In this document: piece by piece, positions 38,432-48,464 of the stretch
How the letters are laid out: each line of letters begins with the position of its first letter
Numbering within the stretch: position 1 is the stretch's first letter
Origin: Brasilonema angustatum HA4187-MV1
Lineage (GTDB): Bacteria; Cyanobacteriota; Cyanobacteriia; Cyanobacteriales; Nostocaceae
Reading direction: 5' to 3'
Length of the DNA: 64,000 nucleotides
NCBI GenBank assembly: GCA_019359695.1
Contig: JAHHGV010000021.1
Coordinates: 62,001-126,000 of the forward strand
Translations under genes and position numbers: made by a program
Notes under the pieces: generated by a model
Database searches by the model: none
Seen by the model: only the letters and a program-made list of their open reading frames with translations
Told to the model about the DNA's origin: nothing

Positions 38432-38569
38432 TTTAGTCTAGTTCCCGGTGCGAAACTCAGAAGGCTGATTCTATCAAGCATAAAAACCAAGGTTTTGGTT
38501 CCTGGAAACATCTTAAATTCGTACCCTTATTTTTTGGAAATTTAGTTTTGCACCGGGAACTAGTCTAAA
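38432..38569. mobile_element. MITE-like inverted-repeat element (~138 bp)
   Basis: TTTAGTCTAGTTCCCGGTGC (38432-38451) is repeated in inverted orientation at 38550-38569 with one mismatch, and the match continues imperfectly for about 10 bases inwards (GAAACT/AAAACT). The 98-bp interior has no gene. Terminal inverted repeats on a short non-coding body fit a non-autonomous transposon. A target-site duplication could not be fixed. It lies in a spacer of about 420 bp with no other gene. Confidence 0.7.
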
Positions 38570-38634
38570 CTCCAGTAATCAAGACATGATATGATATCGT
38601 GTTTGTGATTTTCCCAGCTTAGCAATGACTCAAA

Positions 38635-39822
38635 ATGCAGAGCATCAAAAAAATATTTAAGTTTCCACAAATTCTTCTCTTTTTTATTCCTTTTCTACTT
38701 CTTATCAGCATCTTTATCATTAACATCCCTGCCCCAAATTATCCCATAACTGGAATAGATTTTATTGGTTCTGCGACTTTTCCCACTGGTTACACTTTCA
38801 AAAAAACTCCCATGGGAGGGCTTTCTGGAATAACCTATGATGCCAAAAAACAACTTTATTGCACGATATCTGATGATCGTAGTGAAAAAGCTGCGGCTCG
38901 CTTCTACACATTAAGAATTGACCTAAGCAATCAAAAACTAACAAATGATAAAGTTGTCCCTCTTGGTGTCACGACACTCTTAAATGAAAGTAGTCAAACT
39001 TTCCCGACTGGTACTATCGATTCAGAAGGCATCACCTTAACTAACCACGAAACTGTTTATATTTCTTCTGAAGGTGATAATTTTAAACAAATAACGCCTT
39101 TTCTTAAAGAATTTTCCCTATCTTCTGGAAAAGTTTTGAGAACACTACCAATTCCCAACAAGTTTTTGCCAGATAAAAGTCGTCAACAAGGTATCCGCAA
39201 CAACTTAGCGTTTGAATCTCTGACTATTACACCTAACAACAAATCTTTGTTTACAGCCACAGAAAATGCTCTGATTCAAGATGGTCCAGAAGCCAAACCA
39301 AAAATCAGTAGTCCTTGCCGCATTTTGCAATACAATTTACTCACTCAGCAACCAGAGAAAGAATTTCTTTACCAAACTGAAGCCGTTACGCCAATTTTTA
39401 ATTTTTCTCCTAAATTTGCCAGCGGTTTAAGTGATTTACTTGCTCTGGATAACCAAGGTCATTTCCTAAGTTTAGAGCGGACTTTTTCTGGGTTTGGGTT
39501 TTCTATTGCTCTGTTTCAAGTTTCCTTAGAAGGTGCTGATGACATTCATAAAATTGACAGTCTTTTAGCTGTTGATATTAACAAAATTAAACCCATCAAG
39601 AAAGAGCTACTTTTGGATTTGAGAAAATTAGATGTAGCGCTAGATAATATCGAGGGCTTAACTCTCGGCTCCAAATTATCTGATGGTCAGCTTTCATTAA
39701 TCCTTGTGAGCGATAATAACTTTAATCGTCTTGAGCGAACTCAGATACTCGCCTTTAAACTTAAGATGGAACCACCGCTTATCAGGTTGTTTCGGCGTTT
39801 TATTCCCAATTTAAATCGTTGA
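38635..39822 (+). CDS. Esterase-like phytase-family protein
   Basis: A 395-residue exported or membrane-anchored protein. The hydrophobic N-terminus (about 10-31) is followed by a beta-propeller-like domain with GGLSGITYD, the GTIDSEGITL motif and NLAFESLTITPNNKSLFTATENAL, typical of the phytase-like esterase domain. It may hydrolyse phosphate esters outside the cytoplasm. The SphRS phosphate genes lie 6 kb away, but no Pho box was seen here. Confidence 0.82.
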   Translation: MQSIKKIFKFPQILLFFIPFLLLISIFIINIPAPNYPITGIDFIGSATFPTGYTFKKTPMGGLSGITYDAKKQLYCTISDDRSEKAAARFYTLRIDLSNQKLTNDKVVPLGVTTLLNESSQTFPTGTIDSEGITLTNHETVYISSEGDNFKQITPFLKEFSLSSGKVLRTLPIPNKFLPDKSRQQGIRNNLAFESLTITPNNKSLFTATENALIQDGPEAKPKISSPCRILQYNLLTQQPEKEFLYQTEAVTPIFNFSPKFASGLSDLLALDNQGHFLSLERTFSGFGFSIALFQVSLEGADDIHKIDSLLAVDINKIKPIKKELLLDLRKLDVALDNIEGLTLGSKLSDGQLSLILVSDNNFNRLERTQILAFKLKMEPPLIRLFRRFIPNLNR

Positions 39823-40019
39823 TAATAGGGAGTATAGCAGTCCTAAATCATTTGTGTGAAAGTGCCTGCGCTCTGCGCTTAAAAACCAAGTACACTTGTA
39901 CATCCTTCTTTCCTGTTCCCTGTTCCCTGTAAATCATCACTGAATAACTAATAACGAATTTCAAAAAAAGCTTGACAATGTTCAGGAGAATAGTCATAAT
40001 AAATAAAGTGACCAATTAA

Positions 40020-40093
40020 GGGACTGTAGTTCAATTGGTTAGAGCACCGCCCTGTCACGGCGGAAGTTGCGGGTTCGAGCCCCGTCAGTCCCG
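40020..40093 (+). tRNA. tRNA-Asp (GTC)
   Basis: A 74-nt cloverleaf: acceptor GGGACTG/CAGTCCC, D-arm GTTC...GAGC, anticodon stem CCGCC/GGCGG around CTGTCAC with anticodon GTC, T-arm GCGGG-TTCGAGC-CCCGT, discriminator G. CCA is not encoded. Confidence 0.97.
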
Positions 40094-40225
40094 TTAAAAA
40101 ATTATGAGTGCTGAGTTCTGAGTCGCGACTTGTAAGTTATTCAGAACTCAGCACTTATTGCTGAAAGCTTAATATTAAGCTAGATGAGTCGTGGTTTATA
40201 AACGTAGACAAGAGAGAGAACGCCC

Positions 40226-41668
40226 GTGACTGTTAGAGTCCGTATAGCCCCCAGTCCAACTGGGAATCTACATATTGGAACAGCAAGGACAGCTGTATTT
40301 AACTGGTTGTTTGCCCGCCACCACAGTGGTCAGTTTATCCTGCGCATTGAAGACACAGACTTCGAGCGATCGCGTCCCGAATACACCGAAAATATTTTCC
40401 AAGGACTGCGTTGGCTGGGACTGAACTGGGATGAAGGACCATTTTTCCAAACTAAGCGTCTGGAAATTTACAAAAGCGCGGTTCAAAGCCTTTTTGATAA
40501 AGGACTTGCATATCGCTGCTACACCACGCCAGAAGAATTAGAAGCGCTGCGTGAGGCTCAAAAAGCCAGAAATGAAGCTCCGCGCTATGATAACCGTCAT
40601 CGCAATCTTACACCAGAACAAGAAGCCGCATACAAAGCCGAAGGACGTAACTTTGTCATTCGTTTCAAAATTGATGACGACCGGGAAATTGTCTGGAATG
40701 ACCTGGTACGAGAAAAGATGGTCTGGCGAGGTAGCGATTTAGGCGGTGATATGGTTATTGCTCGCGCCGCAGCAGATGGTATTGGTGTCCCACTGTACAA
40801 TTTTGCGGTTGTCGTGGATGACATAGATATGCAAATTACCCATGTCATTCGCGGAGAAGACCACATCGCCAACACCGCCAAGCAAATTCTGCTATATGAA
40901 GCTTTTGGCGCAAAAGTGCCAGAGTTTGCCCATACACCTTTGATTTTGAATCAGGAAGGACGCAAGCTTTCCAAGCGGGATGGAGTCACATCCATTTTTG
41001 ACTTTAAGCAAATGGGCTTTACTGCTGAAGCTATGGTGAATTATATGACATTACTGGGTTGGTCAGCCCCAGACTCGACTCAGGAAATTTTTACCTTGGA
41101 AGAAGCAGCCAAGCTATTTAGTTTTGAGCGTGTTAATAAAGCCGGGGCAAAATTCGACTGGGCGAAGCTGGATTGGATAAACAGTCAGTATCTTCACAAT
41201 ATGTCAGTAGATAAGCTGACAGATTTGTTGATTCCATTCTGGGAAGAAGCTGGATATCCATTGACAGGAGGACGCGATCGCCCTTGGTTAGAACAGCTTG
41301 TCGCTTTAATTGGTGCGAGTTTGACTCGCCTTGTTGATGCAGTTCCTATGAGCAAACTGTTTTTTATAGAAACAGTTGAATTTAGCGATGAAGCAACTGC
41401 TCAATTAAAACAAGAAGGTTCTGTAGCTACTCTCAACGGTGTGATCGCTGCTTTGGAAAATCATCAACTCACACAAACCAGCGCTCAAGAAATGATTAAA
41501 CAAGTCGTTAAAGAACAAAACGTCAAGAAAGGCGTCGTGATGAAAGCACTTCGCGCTGGTTTAACAGGAGATTTGCATGGTCCTGACTTGATTCAATCCT
41601 GGTTACTTTTGAATCAAATTGGTTTAGACAAGCCGCGTTTGATTGAGGCGGTAAAACAAGTAAGTTAA
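40226..41668 (+). CDS. gltX: Glutamyl-tRNA synthetase
   Basis: 480 residues, class I. The HIGH motif is in [14 protein letters not shown] and the KMSKS-equivalent is KLSKRDG; the anticodon-binding helical domain occupies the C-terminus. It charges tRNA-Glu for translation and for tetrapyrrole synthesis through glutamyl-tRNA. Start is GTG 40226. Immediately downstream of tRNA-Asp. Confidence 0.97.
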   Translation: MTVRVRIAPSPTGNLHIGTARTAVFNWLFARHHSGQFILRIEDTDFERSRPEYTENIFQGLRWLGLNWDEGPFFQTKRLEIYKSAVQSLFDKGLAYRCYTTPEELEALREAQKARNEAPRYDNRHRNLTPEQEAAYKAEGRNFVIRFKIDDDREIVWNDLVREKMVWRGSDLGGDMVIARAAADGIGVPLYNFAVVVDDIDMQITHVIRGEDHIANTAKQILLYEAFGAKVPEFAHTPLILNQEGRKLSKRDGVTSIFDFKQMGFTAEAMVNYMTLLGWSAPDSTQEIFTLEEAAKLFSFERVNKAGAKFDWAKLDWINSQYLHNMSVDKLTDLLIPFWEEAGYPLTGGRDRPWLEQLVALIGASLTRLVDAVPMSKLFFIETVEFSDEATAQLKQEGSVATLNGVIAALENHQLTQTSAQEMIKQVVKEQNVKKGVVMKALRAGLTGDLHGPDLIQSWLLLNQIGLDKPRLIEAVKQVS

Positions 41669-41846
41669 CAGCAATTATGCTTTGAGAACGTGCTCAATTT
41701 ATACGTATAAGACCCAGTCTTCGGTCAATTTGATGGGTAGTTTTTCCATTTAAACAAGTGTGTCCTCTAGACAGAAGTTACTGGATTTTTACATGGGTTT
41801 TACCCAATCCCAATTGGTTTTACCAATTGAAAACTACTGTAATGGT

Positions 41847-41870
41847 AGAGGTGCATTCATCTGCACCTCT
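41847..41870 (+). terminator. Stem-loop downstream of gltX
   Basis: AGAGGTGCA (41847-41855) pairs with TGCACCTCT (41862-41870). The following sequence is only moderately T-rich, so it is a possible but weak terminator, 180 bases past the stop. Confidence 0.5.
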
Positions 41871-42025
41871 GCTTGTGAATCTCATTTTACTTTAGTCAGC
41901 GAATTGACAATTAATGAGTTATTTGATATTTAAAAAGTAAAAAAATAAGTCAAAAATCCTTGGCTTGGGAACTTCGAGTGTAGTATTCATGTCTCTAAAA
42001 AGACTAAAAAAAGTATGTTCTTGGA

Positions 42026-42523
42026 ATGCTGACAAAAGAGATATCTCGGGGAATAAGATTATCTTTGATGGTAGCGGCGCTGGCGATCGCGTCAGCAATC
42101 AATACAATATCTCGTGCGCAGGAAACATCCTCACCCTTTTTTGAGGATGTCGTTATCGGTCAAAAGTTTTCTCCAGATCCGTTGATTGTTCGTGGTGTGA
42201 GTGGCGGTTCTATACCGGGGAGGGAAATTGCTGGTAGAAGAGAAACTCCTACAGGAACTTGCACTGGATATTTTGATGAAGACCCAGACCATACTATTGA
42301 GCTAACAAGTAAATTTGATTACTTAAAAATAGAAGTCAGAAGCCCTGAGGATACCACCTTAATTATTAGAGGTCCTGGAGGTAGCTGGTGCAATGACGAT
42401 TTTGATGGCAAGAATCCTGGCATGATTGGAGAATGGTTACCAGGAACATACTATGTATGGATTGGTTCGTTTAAAAAAGATAAGTACTTTCCTTATACCC
42501 TACGAATTACAGAAATTAAGTAG
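42026..42523 (+). CDS. Secreted hypothetical protein
   Basis: 165 residues with a signal peptide (LSLMVAALAIASAINTISRAQ, likely cleaved after SRA). The mature part is a beta-rich domain with YLKIEVRSPEDTTLIIRGPGG, an Asp-rich loop WCNDDFDGKNPG and LPGTYYVWIGSF. The pattern resembles pre-peptidase C-terminal-like beta-sandwich domains of secreted proteins, though shorter. Function unknown. Confidence 0.7.
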   Translation: MLTKEISRGIRLSLMVAALAIASAINTISRAQETSSPFFEDVVIGQKFSPDPLIVRGVSGGSIPGREIAGRRETPTGTCTGYFDEDPDHTIELTSKFDYLKIEVRSPEDTTLIIRGPGGSWCNDDFDGKNPGMIGEWLPGTYYVWIGSFKKDKYFPYTLRITEIK

Positions 42524-43214
42524 GCTGCGCTGATAAAAGAAAGGATAATGTGGGGACAATGGTTATCCAAAACTTTGACATTTTGAACTTGGACGTAAAC
42601 GCAAACCCTCACCACAGATATTTATGGGTGCTGTAATTGTACTCGTGGGGGATGTTGTCCTGTGCGTGTCATGCTTTACCCCAACCCCGTCTCTTTTAGC
42701 AGCAGCCGTAGTTTTGCATGAGGAAGTTTCGTGTCCTTCTTGTTATTTCCCCAGATATCAGAAAAGAAGTCTTGCATCAGCGCTTCGGATGCTTAAGCGA
42801 TTTGTGAACTGAGCTTGAAATACCTGTTCCTTCTGAGTTCTATATGGTTCTTAGCCATTTTCCTCCGTCTAGCTACAGGATGAGAAATCGTATTTATTTA
42901 TATAAAATCTCCAATACATTTCTTATCAAACGGCAAATGGCATGATTTTGAGCTATTGACATCAACTTAACAGACAAGCAGCGTTAGCCGCAGGTTTGCA
43001 TATTTACATGAGAGACCCATAGTAAAATGAAGCAAAATTAAGTTAAATTTAATGAAGATTCTTAATAATGTTTTGGCTTGTTAGCTCAGACGCTAACGAA
43101 AAGCTTATCGTGTGTCATAACATTGGATAAAAAATGCAGTTATAGACATCGATTTGAAAAACTCTATCTGTAGACTGTTGATTTGTTGTATATGCATCTA
43201 GAGGCAAAATTAAG
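42524..43214. other. Spacer upstream of ftsH
   Basis: About 690 bp without a supported gene. The part before ftsH is AT-rich and presumably holds its promoter; no specific box is assigned. Confidence 0.4.
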
Positions 43215-45098
43215 ATGAAATTCTCTTGGAGAGTCCTAGTACTCTGGACATTGCCTGCATTGGTGATTGGCTTTTTCTTCTGGCAAGGAGCTTTTTCTGG
43301 TACTCCGGACATGAGTAAGAATACAGCCACCACCCGCATGACTTATGGTCGCTTTTTAGAATACTTGGACGCTGATCGGGTAAGCAACGTTGATTTATAT
43401 GAAGGCGGAAGGACGGCGATTGTGGAAGCCGTCGATCCAGAACTCGAAAACCGCGTACAACGGGTACGGGTGGATTTGCCTTCTAGCTCTCCGGAACTGA
43501 TTAGCAAGCTAAAAGAAAAAGGAGTTAGTTTTGACGCCCATCCTATGCGGAATGATGGGGCAATTTGGGGACTGTTGGGTAATCTGATTTTTCCTATTTT
43601 ATTGATTACCGGGCTGTTCTTTTTGTTCCGTCGTTCTAGCAACATGCCTGGTGGTCCCGGTCAAGCTATGAACTTCGGAAAATCAAAAGCTCGCTTCCAG
43701 ATGGAGGCAAAAACTGGAGTGAAGTTTGACGACGTAGCAGGTATTGAAGAAGCGAAAGAAGAACTGCAAGAAGTTGTCACCTTCCTCAAACTACCAGAAA
43801 AATTCACTGCTGTAGGTGCACGCATTCCCAAAGGAGTTCTGTTAGTTGGACCTCCAGGAACTGGTAAAACACTGCTTGCAAAGGCGATCGCTGGTGAAGC
43901 AGGCGTACCGTTCTTCAGTATTTCTGGTTCGGAATTTGTAGAAATGTTCGTGGGTGTAGGTGCATCCCGCGTCCGCGACCTGTTTAAGAAAGCAAAAGAT
44001 AACGCCCCCTGTATCATCTTTATTGATGAAATCGATGCCGTAGGACGGCAAAGAGGTGCAGGTATCGGTGGTGGAAACGATGAGCGGGAACAAACTCTCA
44101 ACCAACTGCTCACCGAAATGGATGGTTTTGAGGGTAACACTGGTATTATTATCATTGCTGCTACAAACCGTCCTGACGTTTTAGATGCAGCACTGTTACG
44201 TCCCGGACGATTTGACAGACAAGTCACTGTCGATGCACCCGACGTTAAAGGACGTTTGGAAGTTTTAAAAGTTCACGCTCGTAACAAGAAACTAGACTCC
44301 GGCGTTTCTTTAGAAGTCATAGCCCGCCGCACCCCTGGTTTTACAGGTGCAGATTTAGCAAACTTGCTCAATGAAGCTGCTATTCTCACAGCCAGACGGC
44401 GTAAAGAGGCGATCACCAATTTAGAAATCGATAATGCTGTGGATCGGGTTGTTGCTGGTATGGAAGGCACACCTCTGGTCGATAGCAAGAGCAAGCGTTT
44501 GATAGCTTACCACGAAATTGGACACGCGATCGCAGGTACATTACTCAAAGACCACGATCCAGTCCAAAAAGTGACCTTAATTCCAAGAGGACAAGCACAA
44601 GGATTAACCTGGTTTACTCCTAATGAGGAGCAAGGGTTAATCACTCGCGGTCAACTCAAAGCCAGAATTACTGGTGCTTTAGGTGGTCGTGCAGCAGAAG
44701 ACGTGATTTTTGGTTCCGCCGAAGTCACAACTGGTGCTGGAGGTGACTTACAGCAAGTCAGCGGTATGGCACGGCAAATGGTGACAAGGTTTGGGATGTC
44801 TGATTTAGGACCAATATCCTTGGAAAGCCAACAGGGAGAAGTGTTCTTGGGTCGTGATTGGATGACTCGTTCGGAATATTCAGAAGCGATCGCGTCTCGT
44901 GTTGATGCACAAGTCCGCGTCATTGTCGAAGAATGCTACCAAACAGCAAGGCGGTTTATACTGGAAAATCGCATCGTAATGGATCGCTTAGTGGACTTGC
45001 TGATTGAGAAAGAAACTATTGACGGTGAAGAATTCCGTCAAATTGTCGCTGAGTACACTAGCGTACCTGAAAAGCCGCAGTATATGCCCAGTATTTAA
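43215..45098 (+). CDS. ftsH: ATP-dependent membrane metalloprotease FtsH (FtsH2 type)
   Basis: 627 residues: two N-terminal membrane helices ([33 protein letters not shown]), an AAA domain with [17 protein letters not shown] and the second region of homology ([15 protein letters not shown]), and the zinc protease motif HEIGH (His/Glu kept; most bacterial copies read HEAGH). The 3' region ([21 protein letters not shown]) resembles cyanobacterial FtsH2/Slr0228, which degrades damaged photosystem II D1 protein in thylakoids. A terminator follows. Confidence 0.95.
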   Translation: MKFSWRVLVLWTLPALVIGFFFWQGAFSGTPDMSKNTATTRMTYGRFLEYLDADRVSNVDLYEGGRTAIVEAVDPELENRVQRVRVDLPSSSPELISKLKEKGVSFDAHPMRNDGAIWGLLGNLIFPILLITGLFFLFRRSSNMPGGPGQAMNFGKSKARFQMEAKTGVKFDDVAGIEEAKEELQEVVTFLKLPEKFTAVGARIPKGVLLVGPPGTGKTLLAKAIAGEAGVPFFSISGSEFVEMFVGVGASRVRDLFKKAKDNAPCIIFIDEIDAVGRQRGAGIGGGNDEREQTLNQLLTEMDGFEGNTGIIIIAATNRPDVLDAALLRPGRFDRQVTVDAPDVKGRLEVLKVHARNKKLDSGVSLEVIARRTPGFTGADLANLLNEAAILTARRRKEAITNLEIDNAVDRVVAGMEGTPLVDSKSKRLIAYHEIGHAIAGTLLKDHDPVQKVTLIPRGQAQGLTWFTPNEEQGLITRGQLKARITGALGGRAAEDVIFGSAEVTTGAGGDLQQVSGMARQMVTRFGMSDLGPISLESQQGEVFLGRDWMTRSEYSEAIASRVDAQVRVIVEECYQTARRFILENRIVMDRLVDLLIEKETIDGEEFRQIVAEYTSVPEKPQYMPSI

Positions 45099-45134
45099 TC
45101 TGAAGTTTGGTAGGGAATAGCTCTACTGTAGTAA

Positions 45135-45168
45135 ATAGGGATGGTTTACACCACCCCTATTTTGTTTT
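45135..45168 (+). terminator. Rho-independent terminator after ftsH
   Basis: ATAGGGATGGT (45135-45145) pairs, with one mismatch, with ACCACCCCTAT (45150-45160), then TTTTGTTTT. Confidence 0.82.
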
Positions 45169-45294
45169 AAGAAACCTTTCTGCTGAGCTGAGTTTTTTAA
45201 CTTTTTGTAGCGCACATTTACAGAATTAAGTAGTGAACTAGCGAGGATCAAAGCAAGAATAGAAACTCCCTCTCCAAACCCCACAGCTTGAGAT

Positions 45295-45981
45295 TCAACC
45301 CCGTTGACCAGTCACAATATATGCCACACGTTGACCGATGTTGGTCGCGTGGTCTGCCATGCGCTCTAAACAACGAATCGCCAGTACCAAGAGCAGAATC
45401 GGCTCAACAACACCTTCGTCGCATCGTTGATGAGCTAGGGTGTGATAAAGCCGTTCATAAGCATTATCTACAGCATCATCGAGTCGCTTTATACTGCGCC
45501 CGTTGACTTCATCTAAATCTGCCAACGCCACTAAACTCGTTGCTAACATTGCTTGTGCATGCTGAGACATGACTGCAATCTCTGGTAAACAGGAATGAGG
45601 CGGATAGGGAAAAATTTTGATTGCAATTTTAGCCAAATCCTTAGCATAGTCGCCAATGCGTTCTAGATCACGCACAAGTTGCATAAAGGCACTTAAACAA
45701 CGCAAATCTTGAGCTGTAGGAGCTTGCTGCGTCATGATTGCCGTACAGTCTAATTCTATTTGTCTATAAAAGCGATCAATCTTTTTATCTAAAACAGGAA
45801 GAGCCTCAGCTGCTGTTAAGTTGCGGGTTAACAAGGCTTGGTGACTTAGACGAAATGATTGTTCTACCAAAGCCCCCATACGCAACACATCTTGCTCTAA
45901 GCGTCTAATCTCACGAGCTAGCTGGGGTCTTTCTGTATTGGGACTATAAAGGGGGACTTTCACTCTTGTAGTCTCAAACAT
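45295..45981 (-). CDS. phoU: PhoU phosphate-signalling protein
   Basis: 228 residues with two PhoU three-helix repeats (RLEQDVLRMGALVEQSF; LMQ-type RDLERIGDYAKDLAK; CLERMADHATNIGQRV). The E/DRIGDxAxDxA-type metal-binding motifs are intact. PhoU restrains the Pho kinase when phosphate is ample. It starts 10 bp after the sphS stop, so it forms an operon sphR-sphS-phoU. Confidence 0.94.
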   Translation of the reverse strand: MFETTRVKVPLYSPNTERPQLAREIRRLEQDVLRMGALVEQSFRLSHQALLTRNLTAAEALPVLDKKIDRFYRQIELDCTAIMTQQAPTAQDLRCLSAFMQLVRDLERIGDYAKDLAKIAIKIFPYPPHSCLPEIAVMSQHAQAMLATSLVALADLDEVNGRSIKRLDDAVDNAYERLYHTLAHQRCDEGVVEPILLLVLAIRCLERMADHATNIGQRVAYIVTGQRG

Positions 45982-45991
45982 GAAGATATTC

Positions 45992-47305
45992 TCAAATATA
46001 ATCTTGGCTCAAAGAAATTGCCACGACGCCAGGGAGTTCAACTTGTAACCATGCTCCTCCAGTATGAGGATGATTCATGGCTTTTATGCAACCGCCGTGG
46101 GCAAGAACAATTTGTCGGACAATTGCCAAACCCAAACCACTGCCAACAATTGCCGTAGTCGAATGACTTTGTGAGTTTGTCACACGAGAGCGTGATTGAT
46201 CCCCTCGATAAAATCTCTCAAATACATGAGGTAAATCTGCTTGAGAAAAACCCGTACCGGAGTCAATAATGTTGATTTGTAGTACTGGTTCTTGGTTATT
46301 GTGTTCGGAAACGATTTTTGCTTCAATGACAATGGTTGTATTTGGTGAGCTGTATTTGATACTATTATCCAGCAGATTGAGAAACACCTGGTAAATGCGA
46401 GACTCATCGGCGTTAATCGAGACAGTTCCAGGACCAGAATAAGCGATTTCAATCTGGTGTTGCTGTGCTAAAGGTGTTAGAGTCTCCCACACAGACAAAA
46501 TCAGCGATCGCGCTTCCACAGGTTGGCGATGCAGTTCAATGGTAGGGTTTGTTTCTAGTTGAGTCAAATCTAGCCAACTTTGTACTAAGTGAATCAATCT
46601 GTCAACCTCCTGCAAGAGGCGGTTAACCCAACGATCCAAAGGTGGTTTGACGCGGTCTTGTAATGTTTCGACAACCAGACGTATTGAGGTGAGTGGAGTT
46701 CTCAGTTCGTGTGCTAGGTCAGAAAAAGCACGTTCACGTGCTTTATTTATATCCACCACAGGCTGATGGTTTTCTATAAAGACTCCTACTTGCCCAAGGG
46801 GCAAAGGTAAGCTTGTTGCTTGTAACATAAGAGATTTCACCTCCGACATAGCTGTCACATCTTCGCAAGAAGGATGAAATACCCACTCTTTGACCTGTGA
46901 CTTTTGGCGATCGCGCGTTTGTCCAATTAATTGGTCAAGTTCGTAGGATCTTATTAACTCTAACAACAAGCGCACTTGTCCAGGTTGCCATCTTTGCAGA
47001 TACAACATTTTTCGTGCCTGCTCATTACACCAAAGCAGTTGATTTTCTTCGTCAACTTGCAAATACCCCACTGGTGCGAACTCTAGCAGGTCTTCGTATG
47101 TTTGAAGCAACTGCTGCAATTGTTGGCGTTGCTGGACAAATAACCTAACTCCGTGGCGCAAGTGAGGAATTAGCAGCGCCACATCAGAAGAATGGGCGGT
47201 TAACGGTCGTAATACTTTCTCTAGGTAACGGTTCAGTTGAACCTGTTGCCACACCCAAAAACTTACGCCTACCGCTAAACCCAGTAAAAATCCTAGTATG
47301 AGCAT
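45992..47305 (-). CDS. sphS: Phosphate sensor histidine kinase (SphS/PhoR type)
   Basis: 437 residues: N-terminal membrane helix (ILGFLLGLAVGVSFWVW), a PAS-like segment (LLEFAPVGYLQVDEENQLLWCNEQA), the dimerisation/H-box DLAHELRTPLTSIRLV and an HATPase with NLLDNSIKYSS and GSGLGLAIVRQIV. Cyanobacterial SphS has this single-helix plus PAS layout and senses phosphate limitation. Encoded between sphR and phoU. Confidence 0.92.
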   Translation of the reverse strand: MLILGFLLGLAVGVSFWVWQQVQLNRYLEKVLRPLTAHSSDVALLIPHLRHGVRLFVQQRQQLQQLLQTYEDLLEFAPVGYLQVDEENQLLWCNEQARKMLYLQRWQPGQVRLLLELIRSYELDQLIGQTRDRQKSQVKEWVFHPSCEDVTAMSEVKSLMLQATSLPLPLGQVGVFIENHQPVVDINKARERAFSDLAHELRTPLTSIRLVVETLQDRVKPPLDRWVNRLLQEVDRLIHLVQSWLDLTQLETNPTIELHRQPVEARSLILSVWETLTPLAQQHQIEIAYSGPGTVSINADESRIYQVFLNLLDNSIKYSSPNTTIVIEAKIVSEHNNQEPVLQINIIDSGTGFSQADLPHVFERFYRGDQSRSRVTNSQSHSTTAIVGSGLGLAIVRQIVLAHGGCIKAMNHPHTGGAWLQVELPGVVAISLSQDYI

Positions 47306-47346
47306 TGCTAGTTGTTAGTTGTTCTCTGACAACTAAAAACTAACAA

Positions 47347-48099
47347 CTATCCAAATCGATAGCCAAAACCTCGTACAGTCACAACATATTCTGGACGACT
47401 GGGGTCGATCTCTAGTTTTTCGCGTAGCCAGCGAATATGCACGTCCACAGTTTTGCTGTCTCCAACAAAATCTGGTCCCCAAACCTGGTCTAGCAATTGC
47501 TCGCGCGACCATACCCTACGGGCGTAGCTCATAAACAATTCCAGCAGCCGGAATTCCTTTGGTGACAAATTCACCTCTTGAGAGCGAACTAACACCCGAC
47601 ATTCTTGGGGATACAAAGTCACATCTTTATACTGAAGAACTGGTAGCTGAGGCAAACAGCTCAAGCGTTGGCGACGCAGCAAAGCACGACAACGAGCCAC
47701 TAACTCCCGCATACTAAAAGGTTTGGTTAAGTAGTCATCTGCTCCCACCTCTAGCCCCAGAACACGGTCTGTTTCACTTCCTTTAGCACTTAGCATTAAA
47801 ATTGGAACTGGGTTTCCTTGAAATCGGATCAAGCGGCAGATGTCTAATCCGTTAATGTGAGGCAGCATCAAATCAAGAATCACCAGGTCAAAGGAAAGCT
47901 CTGGTGAATTGAGTTCATAACTTTTCAGGTATTCTACAGCCACCCGCCCATCAGTGGCACTTACCACTCCATAACCTTCCTCTTCCAAAGCTAGAACAAG
48001 CATTTCCCGGATAAGTTCTTCATCTTCTACTACCAGAATGCGGCTTCTTTGTCCGATTTCTGCTGTGTGGGGATACTTGGTCGATTCGCTGGTATACAT
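47347..48099 (-). CDS. sphR: Phosphate response regulator (SphR/PhoB type)
   Basis: 250 residues: receiver domain with phospho-aspartate in VILDLMLPHINGLD and lysine in DYLTKPFSMREL, then an OmpR/PhoB winged helix (KEFRLLELFMSYARRVWSREQLLDQVWG; TVDVHIRWLREKLE). ATG 48099 (MYTSESTKYP) is preferred over a start 12 codons upstream. First gene of the sphR-sphS-phoU operon. Confidence 0.92.
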   Translation of the reverse strand: MYTSESTKYPHTAEIGQRSRILVVEDEELIREMLVLALEEEGYGVVSATDGRVAVEYLKSYELNSPELSFDLVILDLMLPHINGLDICRLIRFQGNPVPILMLSAKGSETDRVLGLEVGADDYLTKPFSMRELVARCRALLRRQRLSCLPQLPVLQYKDVTLYPQECRVLVRSQEVNLSPKEFRLLELFMSYARRVWSREQLLDQVWGPDFVGDSKTVDVHIRWLREKLEIDPSRPEYVVTVRGFGYRFG

Positions 48100-48135
48100 T
48101 GATATCACAAAATTATTTAGGTGTGATGGTATCAA

Positions 48136-48464
48136 TATTTTTTATTTCAGTTCAGCGTTTATACGCTGATTTTAAAATATTTAACTTTACAATTTACGAA
48201 GTACGTAACAGAACTGATAGTATTATAAACCAATGCAATACAAAGCCAGTCATTGTTTTTTTACAAATTTGCTTTTTGATCCTTAAAGTTAGGAAAAATA
48301 GCTAAACCTGAGTCACAAAGCTAAAGTTTTACTATACAGCAATTAACTTGATAGTTAAAAATATAATTTGAGTAAGCCTGCAAACGCGAGTCCGTGTCGC
48401 AGGCATAAGCTTAAGGCTGTATTTCTCCTCTTACCCAGGTTTCGAGGATCAGACTTAAACCAAA
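48136..48464. other. Spacer between sphR and mntC
   Basis: About 330 bp, AT-rich on the sphR side (sphR promoter). Near 48377-48413 a GCCTGC/GCAGGC imperfect stem may terminate mntC. No Pho box recognised. Confidence 0.4.

Noticed and set aside
38282-38545. 87-codon frame covering the MITE-like element
   Set aside because: It runs through one terminal inverted repeat and repeat debris; no family match.
42624-42812. 62-codon frame upstream of ftsH
   Set aside because: No supporting ribosome-binding site or recognisable family.
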